Origin: Paraburkholderia ribeironis
Lineage (GTDB): Bacteria > Pseudomonadota > Gammaproteobacteria > Burkholderiales > Burkholderiaceae
Assembly (NCBI RefSeq): GCF_900019265.1
Contig: NZ_CYGX02000021.1
Coordinates: 1-52,569 of the forward strand
Direction: 5' to 3'
Length of the DNA: 52,569 nucleotides
The notes under the pieces were generated by a model. The model saw only the letters and a list, made by a program, of their open reading frames with translations, made no database searches and was not told where the DNA came from. This document shows positions 43,739 to 52,569 of this stretch, piece by piece. A program made the position numbers and the translations under genes. The first letter of the stretch is position 1. Every line of letters begins with the position of its first letter.

Positions 43739-44547
43739 GTTTCCGGTTGCTCGGTCCATAAGGTGCTCCATGGGACGGCGCCCGTCTGCGGCGCGGGCAC
43801 GGCGAATTGCTCAGGATAGCCCACTTGCGCCAGATACAAGCCGTCCGGCATAAAGGTCGGCGCGGCGCAGTCACGGTTGCGGCTCGCGAGCACATCGATC
43901 ATCCACTCGGCCGGGCGACGGCCGCTGCCGATGGAGACCAGGCAGCCCATCATATTGCGCACCATGTTATGCAGGAACGCGTTCGCCCGGAAGCGGAAAT
44001 GGACGAAGTTACCCTGCTGTTGAACGTCGATCTGATACAGATGCTTGATCGGCGTCTTCGACTGACATTGCGACGAGCGGAACGCCGAGAAATCGTGCTC
44101 GCCGATCAGATGCGCTGCGGCGGCCCGCATCGCGGTGATGTCGAGCGGCGTGTGCACCCAGCCGGCCTGTGTCCTCATCATCGGCGAACGCTCGGCGCTG
44201 ATGTAGAGGACGTAGTAATAGGTGCGCTCGAACGCCGAAAAGCGCGCATGAAAGTCGTCGGGCATCGGCTTGGCCCATTGCACGGCGATTGTTTTCGGCA
44301 GGAACGAATTGGTGCCGCGCACCCAGGAAATGTCCGCTCGCTCGAGTTCGGTGTCGAAATGCACGACTTGCCCGAGTCCATGCACACCCGTATCCGTGCG
44401 GCCCGCCACCACGGTGTGCAGCGGCGTGCGCGCGAATTCACGCAGCGCCCGTTCGAGTTCGTTCTGCACGGTATTGCCGTGCGGTTGCGCCTGCCAACCG
44501 CAAAATGGCGCGCCGTCGTACTGGACGCCTAGTGCAATCCGCCTCAC
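43735..44547 (-). CDS. truA: tRNA pseudouridine(38-40) synthase TruA
   Basis: The 270-residue protein starts at GTG 44547, overlapping the fimV stop (GTGA). The catalytic Asp52 is in [15 protein letters not shown], and [19 protein letters not shown] is the usual C-terminal signature. TruA makes pseudouridine at positions 38-40 of the tRNA anticodon arm. Its place before trpF is conserved in many beta- and gammaproteobacteria. Confidence 0.97.
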   Translation of the reverse strand: MRRIALGVQYDGAPFCGWQAQPHGNTVQNELERALREFARTPLHTVVAGRTDTGVHGLGQVVHFDTELERADISWVRGTNSFLPKTIAVQWAKPMPDDFHARFSAFERTYYYVLYISAERSPMMRTQAGWVHTPLDITAMRAAAAHLIGEHDFSAFRSSQCQSKTPIKHLYQIDVQQQGNFVHFRFRANAFLHNMVRNMMGCLVSIGSGRRPAEWMIDVLASRNRDCAAPTFMPDGLYLAQVGYPEQFAVPAPQTGAVPWSTLWTEQPET

Positions 44548-47003
44548 GACAGCGGCGCGAGGGTCGAAAGCAACGCGCGGGCCTCGTTGCGCGTGGCCGG
44601 ATCGTTCGCCTCGATCACTTCGTTGATGAGCGTGCGCGCGCCGGACAGATCTCCCAGTTCGATGTATTCGGAAGCCAGATCGAGTTTGTTGCGGGCGATG
44701 CGAATGAGATCGGTCTGCGTGAATGCCGGCAAAGGCTGAGCCGGGCTCGGCGGCAACTCGAGGTCGAAGTCGAGCTTCAGCGCACCGAAGCCGGCCGCGC
44801 CGAGGCCTGCGACGGCCGCGTGGCCGGCCGTGCCGGCGGCGATTTCGTCGGCGATATGCGGGGGTTCCTCGATTCCGTGCGCCGCGAAGGCTTTCTGCGC
44901 GGTCGTTTCCGGCGAGGCAACCGGCTGCGTCGTCAACGATGCGGGAGGCCGCACGCTGTCGGCGGCGGACTCGATGCGCGGCGGCAGCGGCATGTCGAGG
45001 CTGCCGAACGCATCGACGGCGTCGCGCGGGAATTCAGTCGGCGCGACCGGCTGCGCCGGCGCTCCGGAGAGCGGATGCGTCGGTATGTCGTCGTGCGGCT
45101 GACCGAACGGCAATGTCGTGTGCGGTTCGACGTGTTGTTGCGGAAAATCGATCACAGGCTGTGGTGCATTCGGATGGTTCTGTGGCAGTTCGGCCGATGC
45201 TTCCAGCGCTGCTGCCGACTCCACTCGCGCGGGTTCGTCAGGCGATTGCAGACGGTGATCGGTTTCATCTTGCTGCGAGGTTTCATCGACCGGCTCGAGC
45301 GGCTTAAGCGGCAAGGCTTCAGCGCCGAGTTCCGCGGCGGCGGCAAGGCTCGCGGCCGTGGTCGCGCCTTCCAGGTTTTCCCGATGGGTTGCCGGCAGTG
45401 CTTCGACCGGGAAATCGCTGCCGGTGGGCGGGAGAATGTTCGCGTTCGGTTGCGCCGGTTCCAAGGGCGCGACGTGGGAGAGTTCTGCTGTGGCTCGGTC
45501 CTCAATGGGGTTGGCTGCTGTGGGTTCTGCCCTAGCGTGATCTTCGGCTGCGTGTTCTGCTGCTGCCCGCGCTGGTGCTGCGTGTTCCACTTCTACGCGC
45601 TCCGCCGCTGCGCGTTCTGCCGTGGCACGCTCTACTTCTGCAGTTTCTGCCTTTGCGCGTTCCGCCGCCGCACGTTCTGCTTCTGCGCGTTCCGCTGCCG
45701 CACGTTCTGCTTCTGCGCGTTCCGCTGCCGCACGCTCTGCTTCTGCGCGATCCACGGCCGCACGCTCCGCTTCAGCGCGATCCACTGCCGCACGCTCTGC
45801 CGCTGCCTGTTCCGCCGCCACGCGCTCGGCGGCCGCACGTTCAGCCTCCACACTTTGCGCCGCAGCGACCGCGGCTGCCTGCCGCGCTGCTTCGCCGTCG
45901 TCCGCACCCGATACTTCGTGCACGGAAGCCTGCTCTGATGCCGCAACGACGTCTTGTGACTCGTTCGCCTGCGCCGACGCGGCCTTCTCAGCGTCAACAC
46001 TCTCGCGCTTACGCCGGCGCATGCGCAAAGCCGCCAGCAGCACGACCAGCGCCGCACCAACCGCCGCCGCGGCGCTCAGTTCCGTTTGTGAGAAGCCACC
46101 GTTATTCGACGCGGAAACCGCCGACACCCCTTGACCAGACACGGCCTTCGCCACTGACGACGCAGCCGCCGCCGGCTGCGGTGCGCCTGTCGATACCGTG
46201 CTGCTCGCCGCCGGCGAACCGCCAATCCCGTGTTTCTGCAACTCCATCAGCACCCGGTTTTTCAGCGCGAGCAATTGCTGCAGGCTGGACACCTGCGCAC
46301 GCGGTTGCGAGGCCGATCGTGCGGCCCCAGTCACAGCCGCCGACGCCGGAGCGCCTTCGGCGGCGGCCTCGCTCGCCGATGGTTGAACCGATCCGACCCA
46401 TTCCTGCGCACCGCTCGTCGGCGACGCCGCCGTTTGCGAGCCCGCCACCGGCGCCGACGAACCCGCGCCGCCCACGGCTGCGCCACTGGACGCCGCCGGA
46501 TTGGCGTCAGTCACCACGCTGGCCGTCCCGGACACCGCCGACGCGGCCGGCGCCGCTGCCGAATCCGGCGCGGAAGCAGGCACCGCCGCCTGGACGGACG
46601 CTGCAACACCCGCCGACGAAGCCGCCAGACCGCCGGACGCGTCCAGCGCCGGCACAATCAATACCGCTCCCACGCGCACCCGGCTCGGGTCATGGTTCAT
46701 GAAGGCGCTCGGGTTCGTATCGAACAACGCGCGGGTCGCACGTGCAAGCGTCACCCGGTCGTGCGACTGAGTGACGGCAATCGCCACGTCGTTCAGCGAC
46801 TGCCCGGCCCGCACCGTATATTGACTACCGGCCGTGTACGAGACCGAGGCCGCATCCGGCGCGCTCGCGCCATTGCCGGGCGCGGCCACCGCGCTGCCCA
46901 CGCCTGCGCCTGCCAGCGCAAAGGCCAAAGCGGCCGCGGCCGTCAGCCGGCCATGATGCTGGTGATTGAACATGGCCCGAAGGGATGAGAGTCGAAGGTT
47001 CAT
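44544..47003 (-). CDS. fimV: FimV-family peptidoglycan-binding membrane protein
   Basis: The product is 819 residues from ATG 47003, behind AGGAG; a 70-residue upstream extension crosses the asd terminator and is rejected. Layout: signal peptide (about 1-41), LysM-like domain (61-118, beginning [17 protein letters not shown]), Ala-rich linker, a coiled segment near 237-260, a membrane segment (308-327), a very acidic/basic Ala-Glu-Arg repeat region, and the conserved FimV C-terminal helical end ([20 protein letters not shown]). FimV organises polar type IV pili, secretion and chemotaxis systems in relatives. The cytoplasmic part includes seven units of a 10-residue repeat. Confidence 0.92.
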   Translation of the reverse strand: MNLRLSSLRAMFNHQHHGRLTAAAALAFALAGAGVGSAVAAPGNGASAPDAASVSYTAGSQYTVRAGQSLNDVAIAVTQSHDRVTLARATRALFDTNPSAFMNHDPSRVRVGAVLIVPALDASGGLAASSAGVAASVQAAVPASAPDSAAAPAASAVSGTASVVTDANPAASSGAAVGGAGSSAPVAGSQTAASPTSGAQEWVGSVQPSASEAAAEGAPASAAVTGAARSASQPRAQVSSLQQLLALKNRVLMELQKHGIGGSPAASSTVSTGAPQPAAAASSVAKAVSGQGVSAVSASNNGGFSQTELSAAAAVGAALVVLLAALRMRRRKRESVDAEKAASAQANESQDVVAASEQASVHEVSGADDGEAARQAAAVAAAQSVEAERAAAERVAAEQAAAERAAVDRAEAERAAVDRAEAERAAAERAEAERAAAERAEAERAAAERAKAETAEVERATAERAAAERVEVEHAAPARAAAEHAAEDHARAEPTAANPIEDRATAELSHVAPLEPAQPNANILPPTGSDFPVEALPATHRENLEGATTAASLAAAAELGAEALPLKPLEPVDETSQQDETDHRLQSPDEPARVESAAALEASAELPQNHPNAPQPVIDFPQQHVEPHTTLPFGQPHDDIPTHPLSGAPAQPVAPTEFPRDAVDAFGSLDMPLPPRIESAADSVRPPASLTTQPVASPETTAQKAFAAHGIEEPPHIADEIAAGTAGHAAVAGLGAAGFGALKLDFDLELPPSPAQPLPAFTQTDLIRIARNKLDLASEYIELGDLSGARTLINEVIEANDPATRNEARALLSTLAPLS
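45601..45810. repeat. 30-base tandem repeat in fimV
   Basis: Seven 30-base units run from 45601 to 45810. Units at 45661-45690 and 45691-45720 differ at one base; units further out are more degenerate. On the minus strand each encodes about [10 protein letters not shown]. Such arrays change copy number by slippage in steps of 10 residues. Confidence 0.85.
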
Positions 47004-47077
47004 CGGGACTCCTGGCGCGTCAGCGCGCGGCCCTTTTTTGCGGTTGTAAAGAGACAAGATAATCGGAGCACACAATG

Positions 47078-47104
47078 AAAAAAGCGCCGCGCAAGCGCGA
47101 CGCT
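47078..47104 (-). terminator. Rho-independent terminator after asd
   Basis: On the minus strand AGCGTCGC and GCGGCGCT form an 8-pair stem (one G-U) with a 6-base loop (47104-47083), followed by six T. It lies 38 bases after the asd stop. fimV should therefore have its own promoter or depend on read-through. Confidence 0.8.
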
Positions 47105-47142
47105 TCTTGAGTTTTCTACGCGTCGTGAGCGCGTAGTTTACT

Positions 47143-48264
47143 TTACTTGTCGAGCACAATGCGAAGCATGCGACGCAGCGGTTCGGCAGCGCCCCACAGC
47201 AGCTGGTCGCCAACCGTGAAGGCCGACAGATATTCGCCGCCCATCGCGAGCTTGCGCACCCGGCCGACCGGCACCGTCAACGTGCCCGTGACCACCGCCG
47301 GGGACAGATCGCGCATCGACGCTTCGCGTTCGTTCGGCACGACCTTGACCCAGTCGTTGCCCGACGCGAGGATGCTGTTCACCTCGTCCAGCGGCACGTC
47401 CTTGTTCAGCTTGATGGTCAGCGCCTGCGAGTGGCAGCGCATCGCGCCGATCCGCACGCACAAGCCGTCGACCGGAATCGAACCCGGCGTGCCCGTGGCC
47501 GGCTTGCCGAGAATCTTGTTGGTTTCGGCGCCGCCCTTCCACTCTTCCTTCGACATGCCGTTGCCAAGATCCTTGTCGATCCACGGGATCAGCGAGCCGG
47601 CGAGCGGCACGCCGAAGTTGTCGGTCGGCATGCTGTCGCTGTTCATCGCGTTCAGCACGCGGCGGTCGATGTCGAGAATCGCCGAAGCCGGATTCGCGAG
47701 TTCGTCCTTCACCGCGCCATGCAGCGTGCCCATCTGCGACAGCAGTTCGCGCATGTTCTGCGCGCCCGCGCCCGACGCGGCCTGATACGTCATGGCCGTC
47801 ATCCAGTCGACGAGGTTTTCGCGGAACAGGCCACCGAGCGCCATCAGCATGAGGCTGACCGTGCAATTGCCGCCGATGAAATTCTTCTGGCCCTTGACCA
47901 GCGCGTTCTTGATCACGTCGAGGTTGACCGGATCGAGAATGATGACCGCGTCGTCCTTCATGCGCAGCGACGAAGCCGCGTCGATCCAGTAGCCGTTCCA
48001 GCCCGCCGCGCGCAGCTTCGGGAATACTTCGTTCGTGTAGTCACCGCCCTGACACGAGATGATTGCTTCGCACTTCTTCAGGTCTTCGATGCTTGTCGCA
48101 TCTTTGAGCTTGGTCTCGTTCTTGGCGAACGACGGCGCGTTGCCGCCCGCGTTGCTGGTGCTGAAAAACACCGGTTCGATCAAGTCGAAATCGCCTTCCT
48201 GCTGCATGCGCTGCATCAGGACGCTGCCGACCATGCCGCGCCAACCTACGAGACCTACGTTCAT
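47143..48264 (-). CDS. asd: Aspartate-semialdehyde dehydrogenase Asd
   Basis: The product is 373 residues from ATG 48264 ([15 protein letters not shown]), with GAAGGG upstream. Catalytic Cys134 lies in [15 protein letters not shown], the Gram-negative type signature. NADP-binding GWRGMVGS is at the N-terminus. It reduces beta-aspartyl phosphate on the route to lysine, diaminopimelate, methionine and threonine. The open frame upstream (to 48339) lacks family similarity. Confidence 0.98.
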   Translation of the reverse strand: MNVGLVGWRGMVGSVLMQRMQQEGDFDLIEPVFFSTSNAGGNAPSFAKNETKLKDATSIEDLKKCEAIISCQGGDYTNEVFPKLRAAGWNGYWIDAASSLRMKDDAVIILDPVNLDVIKNALVKGQKNFIGGNCTVSLMLMALGGLFRENLVDWMTAMTYQAASGAGAQNMRELLSQMGTLHGAVKDELANPASAILDIDRRVLNAMNSDSMPTDNFGVPLAGSLIPWIDKDLGNGMSKEEWKGGAETNKILGKPATGTPGSIPVDGLCVRIGAMRCHSQALTIKLNKDVPLDEVNSILASGNDWVKVVPNEREASMRDLSPAVVTGTLTVPVGRVRKLAMGGEYLSAFTVGDQLLWGAAEPLRRMLRIVLDK

Positions 48265-48621
48265 GACTTCATACCCTTCGAATGGAAACTTCCCCGCATC
48301 TTTGCCCGCAGTGACCGCGCGGGGAAGATGAGCGGGCACGACGGACGATCAGCGTTTCGTGATCGTTTTCGGGGTAATCGCTTTAATGAGTGTTTTGGTG
48401 ATGATGGCGAACTCAACCACACGGGCCGTTGTGCCGTGTAGTTTGGAAATCGAGGAGATTTGAGAGATCTGCGCCATCGCCACAATATACACGAAAACCG
48501 AAATCCGGCGACGTCTGTCGCCGCTATCGCCCGCATTGCGCGCGAATCGGCCTGTTTCGAGGCCGATTCGCGATTTAATGGCCGTTGACGGCCTGGTTAC
48601 CGCTTGCCAGCGTCGCTCGCC
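48265..48621 (-). other. leuB-asd intergenic region with stem-loops
   Basis: This 357-base gap contains no gene I can support. CGCGAATCGGCCT (48541-48553) and AGGCCGATTCGCG (48560-48572) form a perfect 13-pair stem with a 6-base loop about 50 bases after leuB. A smaller GGCGAC/GTCGCC hairpin lies at about 48508-48523, followed on the minus strand by a T-rich stretch. Together they may end the leu transcript. The asd promoter should lie in the AT-richer part at 48280-48480, but no clear hexamers stand out. Confidence 0.6.
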
Positions 48622-49689
48622 TTACAGCGCTGCGACGACGGCGTCGCCCATCGCGACCGTGCCGACCTGCTTGCAGCCCGGCGTGAGAATATCGCCCGTG
48701 CGATAGCCCTGCTCGAGCACCTTCTTCACCGCGCTTTCAATACGATCCGCCTGCTCAGCCTTGTTCAGCGAATAGCGCAGCATCATCGCAGCCGACAGGA
48801 TGGTGGCGAGCGGATTGGCCACGCCCTTGCCGGCGATGTCCGGTGCGGAACCGTGCGACGGCTCGTACAGCCCCTTGTTGTTCTTGTCGAGCGACGCCGA
48901 CGGCAGCATGCCGATCGAACCCGTCAGCATGGCCGCCTCGTCGGACAGGATGTCGCCGAACATGTTGCCGGTGACGATCACGTCGAAGGACTTCGGCGCC
49001 TTCACCAGCTGCATCGCGGCATTGTCGACGTACATATGCGAGAGCTCGACGTCCGCGTACTCCTTCGACACGTCGATCATCACGTCTTTCCAGAACTGCG
49101 ACGTTTCGAGCACATTGGCCTTGTCCACCGAAGTCAGCTTCTTGCCGCGCTTTTGCGCCGCCTGAAACGCAACGTGCGCAATGCGGCGCACTTCGGGTTC
49201 CGAATAACGCATCGTGTCGAAACCTTCCTTCGCGCCGGCAAACGGGCCGTCCGGCGCTTCACGCAGGCCGCGCGGCGCGCCGAAGTAGATGTCGCCGTTC
49301 AGTTCGCGCACGATCAGGATGTCGAGCCCCGACACGATCTCTTCCTTCAACGACGACGCGCCGGTGAGCTGCGGATAGCAGATCGCCGGACGGAAGTTCG
49401 CGAACAACTGCAGATGCTTGCGCAGGCCCAGAATCGCCTGCTCAGGGCGCAGCGCGCGTTCGAGCTTGTCGTATTTCCAGTCGCCGACGGCACCGAACAG
49501 GATCGCGTCGGCTTTCTTCGCCAGCGCCAGCGTCGAATCGGGCAGCGGATGGCCCTTCGCTTCATAGCCCGCGCCGCCGACCGGCGCTTCTTCGAGTTCG
49601 AACTTTTCGCCGAGTACGTTCAGGACCTTGACGGCCTCCTTGACGATTTCGGGACCGATGCCGTCGCCCGGCAACACTGCGATCTTCAT
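48622..49689 (-). CDS. leuB: 3-isopropylmalate dehydrogenase LeuB
   Basis: The 355-residue protein has the start [16 protein letters not shown], the metal/substrate region [28 protein letters not shown] (quoted in part) and [17 protein letters not shown] for NAD. It oxidises and decarboxylates 3-isopropylmalate in leucine synthesis. It lies 72 bases downstream of leuD in the leu cluster. Confidence 0.98.
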   Translation of the reverse strand: MKIAVLPGDGIGPEIVKEAVKVLNVLGEKFELEEAPVGGAGYEAKGHPLPDSTLALAKKADAILFGAVGDWKYDKLERALRPEQAILGLRKHLQLFANFRPAICYPQLTGASSLKEEIVSGLDILIVRELNGDIYFGAPRGLREAPDGPFAGAKEGFDTMRYSEPEVRRIAHVAFQAAQKRGKKLTSVDKANVLETSQFWKDVMIDVSKEYADVELSHMYVDNAAMQLVKAPKSFDVIVTGNMFGDILSDEAAMLTGSIGMLPSASLDKNNKGLYEPSHGSAPDIAGKGVANPLATILSAAMMLRYSLNKAEQADRIESAVKKVLEQGYRTGDILTPGCKQVGTVAMGDAVVAAL

Positions 49690-49761
49690 GCGAATTCCTT
49701 GATGTTTTTCTGCGAGACGGTTGAGCTTGACTCAGCGAGCGGGCCGCAGGCCCTCAAGCGT

Positions 49762-50415
49762 TCAACGGACGAGGCGATGATTCAGCCACGGCTGCTTCGC
49801 GATGCGCTCTGCTTCGAACTGGCGAATCTTGTCCGCGTGACGCAGCGTGAGTCCGATGTCGTCGAAACCGTTCAGCAGGCAGTACTTGCGGAACGCCGCA
49901 ACGTCGAACGGATATTCGACACCGCCGTCGGCCGTGCGCACGACTTGCGCTTCCAGGTCGACGGTCAGCTTGAAGCCGTTGAACGCGTACGTTTCGTTGA
50001 ACAGATGATCGACCTGCTGTTCGGTGAGCACGATCGGCAGCAGGCCGTTCTTGAAGCAGTTGTTGTAAAAAATGTCGGCGAAGCTCGGCGCGATCAGCGC
50101 ACGAAACCCGTATTGCTGCAACGCCCACGGTGCGTGCTCACGCGAGCTGCCGCAGCCGAAATTTTTACGCGCCAGCAGCACCGAAGCACCCTGATAACGC
50201 GGCTGGTTCAGCACGAAGTCCGGATTCAGCGGACGCTTCGAGTTGTCCTGACCCGGTTCGCCGTGGTCGAGGTAACGCCATTCGTCGAACGCGTTCGGGC
50301 CGAAACCCGTGCGCTTGATCGACTTCAGGAATTGCTTCGGAATGATCGCGTCCGTGTCGACGTTCTCGCGATCGAGCGGCGCCACGACGCCGGTGTGTAC
50401 GATGAATTTATCCAT
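49762..50415 (-). CDS. leuD: 3-isopropylmalate dehydratase small subunit LeuD
   Basis: The product is 217 residues from ATG 50415 ([18 protein letters not shown]); the upstream extension is not family-like. [15 protein letters not shown] and [14 protein letters not shown] are the small-subunit aconitase-type signatures. With LeuC it isomerises 2-isopropylmalate to 3-isopropylmalate. It is separated from leuC by the entericidin gene. Confidence 0.97.
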   Translation of the reverse strand: MDKFIVHTGVVAPLDRENVDTDAIIPKQFLKSIKRTGFGPNAFDEWRYLDHGEPGQDNSKRPLNPDFVLNQPRYQGASVLLARKNFGCGSSREHAPWALQQYGFRALIAPSFADIFYNNCFKNGLLPIVLTEQQVDHLFNETYAFNGFKLTVDLEAQVVRTADGGVEYPFDVAAFRKYCLLNGFDDIGLTLRHADKIRQFEAERIAKQPWLNHRLVR

Positions 50416-50501
50416 GACGCTTGCGCCTGTTTCAAGACCGGACGACGCGGCTGACGGCCGGAAAGCCGTTCGCCGCATCGCCGGCAAAAATCAAAAACCG
50501 C

Positions 50502-50660
50502 TTATTTCTCGGCGTGATTGCTGATCGAATTGCCAAGGTGCGACATGTCCTGGCCGAATCCGTGCACGGTGTTGCAGCCGGCCAAACCGAGCAATAGGCC
50601 GGCCAGCGTACCGAGTGCCAAGCGGCGCAATAGAGTGGTGCGATTCATGTTCTTCATCAT
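50502..50660 (-). CDS. Entericidin-family (EcnA/B) small lipoprotein within the leu operon
   Basis: A 52-codon gene (50660 down to 50502) starts 5 bases after the leuC stop. A Met at 50648 gives a 48-residue form. The signal peptide is rich in Leu and Ala and ends in a lipobox LAGC. The short mature lipoprotein is CNTVHGFGQDMSHLGNSISN plus HAEK. CNTxxGxGxDxxxxGxxI is the entericidin signature. Entericidins are small membrane-anchored lipoproteins of unclear role (toxin/antidote in E. coli, stress-linked). The gene sits between leuC and leuD, which is common in this genus and was seen here directly. Confidence 0.9.
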   Translation of the reverse strand: MMKNMNRTTLLRRLALGTLAGLLLGLAGCNTVHGFGQDMSHLGNSISNHAEK

Positions 50661-50665
50661 TCGAT

Positions 50666-52075
50666 TTACCCAAGCTTGCGAATGTCGACGAAATGCCCTT
50701 CGATGGCCGCAGCCGCAGCCATCGCGGGGCTCACGAGGTGGGTACGGCCACCCGCGCCCTGACGACCTTCAAAATTACGATTCGACGTGGACGCGCAGCG
50801 CTCGCCCGGATCCAGCCGATCGGCGTTCATCGCGAGACACATCGAGCATCCCGGCTCGCGCCATTCGAAACCGGCTTCGGTAAAGACCTTGTCGAGGCCT
50901 TCGCGTTCCGCCTGCGCCTTCACGAGCCCCGAACCCGGTACGACCATCGCCAAACGGATGCTCGGCGCGATGCGGCGGCCCAGCTTCTTCACGACATAAG
51001 CCGCGGCGCGAATGTCTTCAATACGCGCATTGGTGCACGACCCGATGAAGATCTTATCCGGCTTGATCGACTCGATCGGCGCATTCGGCTCGAGCGCCAT
51101 GTACTTCAGCGCGCGTTCCATCGCGTCGCGCTTGACCGGGTCCTTTTCGCGTTCCGGATCTGGCACGCGGCCGTCCACGGCCGTGACCATTTCCGGCGAC
51201 GTGCCCCACGTGACTTGCGGCACGATTTCCGCGGCGTTCAGTTCGACCACGCGATCGAATTGCGCGCCGTCGTCCGACTTGAACTGCTTCCAGTAATCGA
51301 CCGCGTGATCCCACTCGACGCCTGTCGGCGAGAACGGACGACCCTTCAGGTAGTCGAGGGTGGTGTCGTCGACCGCGACCATGCCGGCACGCGCGCCTGC
51401 TTCGATCGCCATGTTGCAGACCGTCATGCGGCCTTCCATGGACAGCGAGCGGATCGTCGAGCCGCCGAATTCGATCGCATAACCGGTGCCGCCCGCCGTG
51501 CCGATCTTGCCGATGATCGCGAGCACGATGTCTTTCGCGGTGCAGCCGCGCGGCAGCTGGCCTTCGACCTTCACCAGCATGTTCTTGCTCTTCTTCTGCA
51601 AGAGCGTTTGCGTGGCCAGCACATGCTCCACTTCCGACGTGCCGATGCCATGCGCCAGCGCGCCGAACGCGCCATGCGTGGACGTGTGCGAGTCGCCGCA
51701 GACGATCGTCATGCCCGGCAGCGTGGCGCCCTGCTCCGGCCCGATGATGTGCACGATGCCCTGACGCAGGTCGTTCATCTTGAACTGCGTGATGCCGTAG
51801 GCGTCGCAGTTCGAATCGAGCGTGTCGACCTGCAGTCTGGAGACCGGATCGGCGATGCCATGGCTGCGATCCGTGGTCGGGACGTTGTGGTCCGACACCG
51901 CCAGGTTCGCGCTGATGCGCCACACCGGACGCTCAGCCAGCTTCAGGCCTTCGAACGCCTGCGGGCTGGTCACTTCGTGCAGCAGGTGACGGTCGATATA
52001 GAGAATCGTCGTGCCGTCTTCTTCCGTGTGGACCACGTGCGTGTTCCACAATTTGTCGTAGAGAGTCTGTGCCAT
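50666..52075 (-). CDS. leuC: 3-isopropylmalate dehydratase large subunit LeuC
   Basis: The 469-residue protein has the [4Fe-4S] cysteines in [14 protein letters not shown] and [10 protein letters not shown], and [12 protein letters not shown] and [15 protein letters not shown] of the aconitase family. It is the first gene of the leuC-ecn-leuD-leuB cluster and starts 393 bases from the gltA stop. Confidence 0.98.
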   Translation of the reverse strand: MAQTLYDKLWNTHVVHTEEDGTTILYIDRHLLHEVTSPQAFEGLKLAERPVWRISANLAVSDHNVPTTDRSHGIADPVSRLQVDTLDSNCDAYGITQFKMNDLRQGIVHIIGPEQGATLPGMTIVCGDSHTSTHGAFGALAHGIGTSEVEHVLATQTLLQKKSKNMLVKVEGQLPRGCTAKDIVLAIIGKIGTAGGTGYAIEFGGSTIRSLSMEGRMTVCNMAIEAGARAGMVAVDDTTLDYLKGRPFSPTGVEWDHAVDYWKQFKSDDGAQFDRVVELNAAEIVPQVTWGTSPEMVTAVDGRVPDPEREKDPVKRDAMERALKYMALEPNAPIESIKPDKIFIGSCTNARIEDIRAAAYVVKKLGRRIAPSIRLAMVVPGSGLVKAQAEREGLDKVFTEAGFEWREPGCSMCLAMNADRLDPGERCASTSNRNFEGRQGAGGRTHLVSPAMAAAAAIEGHFVDIRKLG

Positions 52076-52468
52076 GGTATGCGGGGTAGTAATGACTGCG
52101 GGCTGACTGTGTCGGTCGATTATGCCACGCAGCGCCCCGCCGTGGGTCTTTCAATCAGCGAAAAAACCGATAAAAAACATGGAGTTGGGTGGTAGTGCCG
52201 ATACCTGTATCGACGTTACCCGGCAAGTGCGCGGGTGCCGGGGCGACGGGATGCGCCGCATGCGCCATTGCGCGCTCGCATGCTCAGCGCGCGGCATGAG
52301 GGCAGCCGTGCAATGGTGCTGGTGCGGAGCTTGTTCGAAACGCACGATGCCAGGCACCAAAAAGCAAACGCCCCAACGGTGAACCCGTTGGGGCGTTTTT
52401 CACTCAGTTGGACCCTGAGTTCGTTCGCCGCAAACCGACCGCGACGAACCAGCCAGAGTCAAACCCGA
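52076..52468 (-). other. gltA-leuC intergenic region
   Basis: This 393-base gap separates gltA from leuC (both minus). Apart from the gltA terminator (52366-52400) and a small ACTCAG/CTGAGT dyad beside it, I see no gene. CATAAT at about 52125 on the minus strand could be a leuC -10, but no matching -35 was found. Confidence 0.6.
52366..52400 (-). terminator. Rho-independent terminator after gltA
   Basis: AAACGCCCCAACGG (52366-52379) pairs with CCGTTGGGGCGTTT (52385-52398), a perfect 14-pair stem with a 5-base loop. T-runs follow on both strands, so it can work in either direction. It lies about 70 bases after the gltA stop. Confidence 0.88.
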
Positions 52469-52569
52469 TCAACGTTGCGCGAGCGGCTTCGCTTCACGCG
52501 GCGTGTCGCCGATGAACAGCTGACGCGGACGGCCGATCTTCTGTTCCGGATCGGCGATCATTTCGTTCC
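52469..52569 (-). CDS. gltA: Citrate synthase GltA, C-terminal 32 residues (partial)
   Basis: The last 101 bases, read on the minus strand, encode NEMIADPEQKIGRPRQLFIG, then DTPREAKPLAQR and a TGA at 52469-52471. This is the conserved C-terminal end of type II citrate synthase. The rest of the gene lies outside the window. Citrate synthase joins acetyl-CoA and oxaloacetate in the TCA cycle. Confidence 0.9.
   Translation of the reverse strand, partial: NEMIADPEQKIGRPRQLFIGDTPREAKPLAQR

Noticed and set aside
48604..50454. 616-codon open frame antisense to leuB and leuD
   Set aside because: It spans two certain genes on the other strand and shows no recognisable family. The 526-codon frame antisense to leuC (50615-52195) was rejected for the same reason.
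50491..50673. 60-codon frame over the leuC-leuD gap
   Set aside because: It is out of phase with the real entericidin gene at 50502-50660, which has a signal peptide and lipobox.
52150..52185. Short frame MFFIGFFAD as a leucine leader peptide
   Set aside because: It contains no Leu codons and no attenuator structure follows it before leuC.
1..52569. tRNA, rRNA, CRISPR, insertion sequence, phage or integrase genes
   Set aside because: None was seen when reading the intergenic regions and translated frames; I did not run a tRNA or repeat finder.

Overview
The window is GC-rich, tightly packed chromosomal DNA of a Burkholderiales bacterium, most likely Paraburkholderia or Burkholderia sensu lato. 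The right half has the gene order typical of that group's second large replicon, all on the minus strand: gltA, leuC, entericidin, leuD, leuB, asd, fimV, truA, trpF, trpB, DNA methyltransferase, trpA, accD, folC, SPOR protein, cvpA, purF, metZ. I found no rRNA, tRNA, CRISPR array, insertion sequence or phage gene. The species assignment is inference from gene order and protein sequence.

Bases 1-5,210 are a mixed accessory stretch. It holds the remnant of an AraC-family regulator, a RibD/DHFR-like reductase, a divergent tautomerase/LysR pair, a basic secreted protein of unknown function, an Xre-RES toxin-antitoxin pair and a metallophosphatase. Bases 5,355-9,067 (minus) encode a three-subunit FAD-dependent sugar dehydrogenase: small Tat-type subunit, GMC flavoprotein with a CC-N4-C iron-sulfur motif, and triheme cytochrome c. 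It closely resembles the FAD glucose dehydrogenase of B. cepacia. A DUF1345 membrane protein follows on the plus strand.

Bases 10,490-29,058 (plus) are one 18.6-kb alpha-glucan/trehalose cluster: glgE, treS-pep2 fusion, glgB, glgX, treZ, malQ, treY. Most junctions overlap by 4 bases or fewer. TreS and the fused maltokinase make maltose-1-phosphate from trehalose, GlgE polymerises it, and GlgB branches the glucan. GlgX, MalQ, TreY and TreZ debranch and remodel the glucan and release trehalose again, so the cluster encodes a complete trehalose-glucan cycle. GlgE carries an extra N-terminal module of about 460 residues that looks like a GH13 domain with most catalytic motifs lost. A near-consensus sigma-54 promoter (10,260-10,275) with an upstream inverted repeat precedes the cluster.

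Bases 29,077-32,674 hold a CNNM/CBS transporter-like protein, a degenerate histidine kinase, an FKBP isomerase and an AraC regulator. Bases 32,780-52,569 form the biosynthetic block: methionine, purine, folate, fatty acid, tryptophan, aspartate-family and leucine genes, ending in the 3' end of gltA. Notable non-coding elements are a SAM-II-like riboswitch followed by a terminator before metZ, nine perfect copies of a hexanucleotide before folC, a strong plus-strand terminator-like hairpin between accD and folC, and terminators after asd and gltA.
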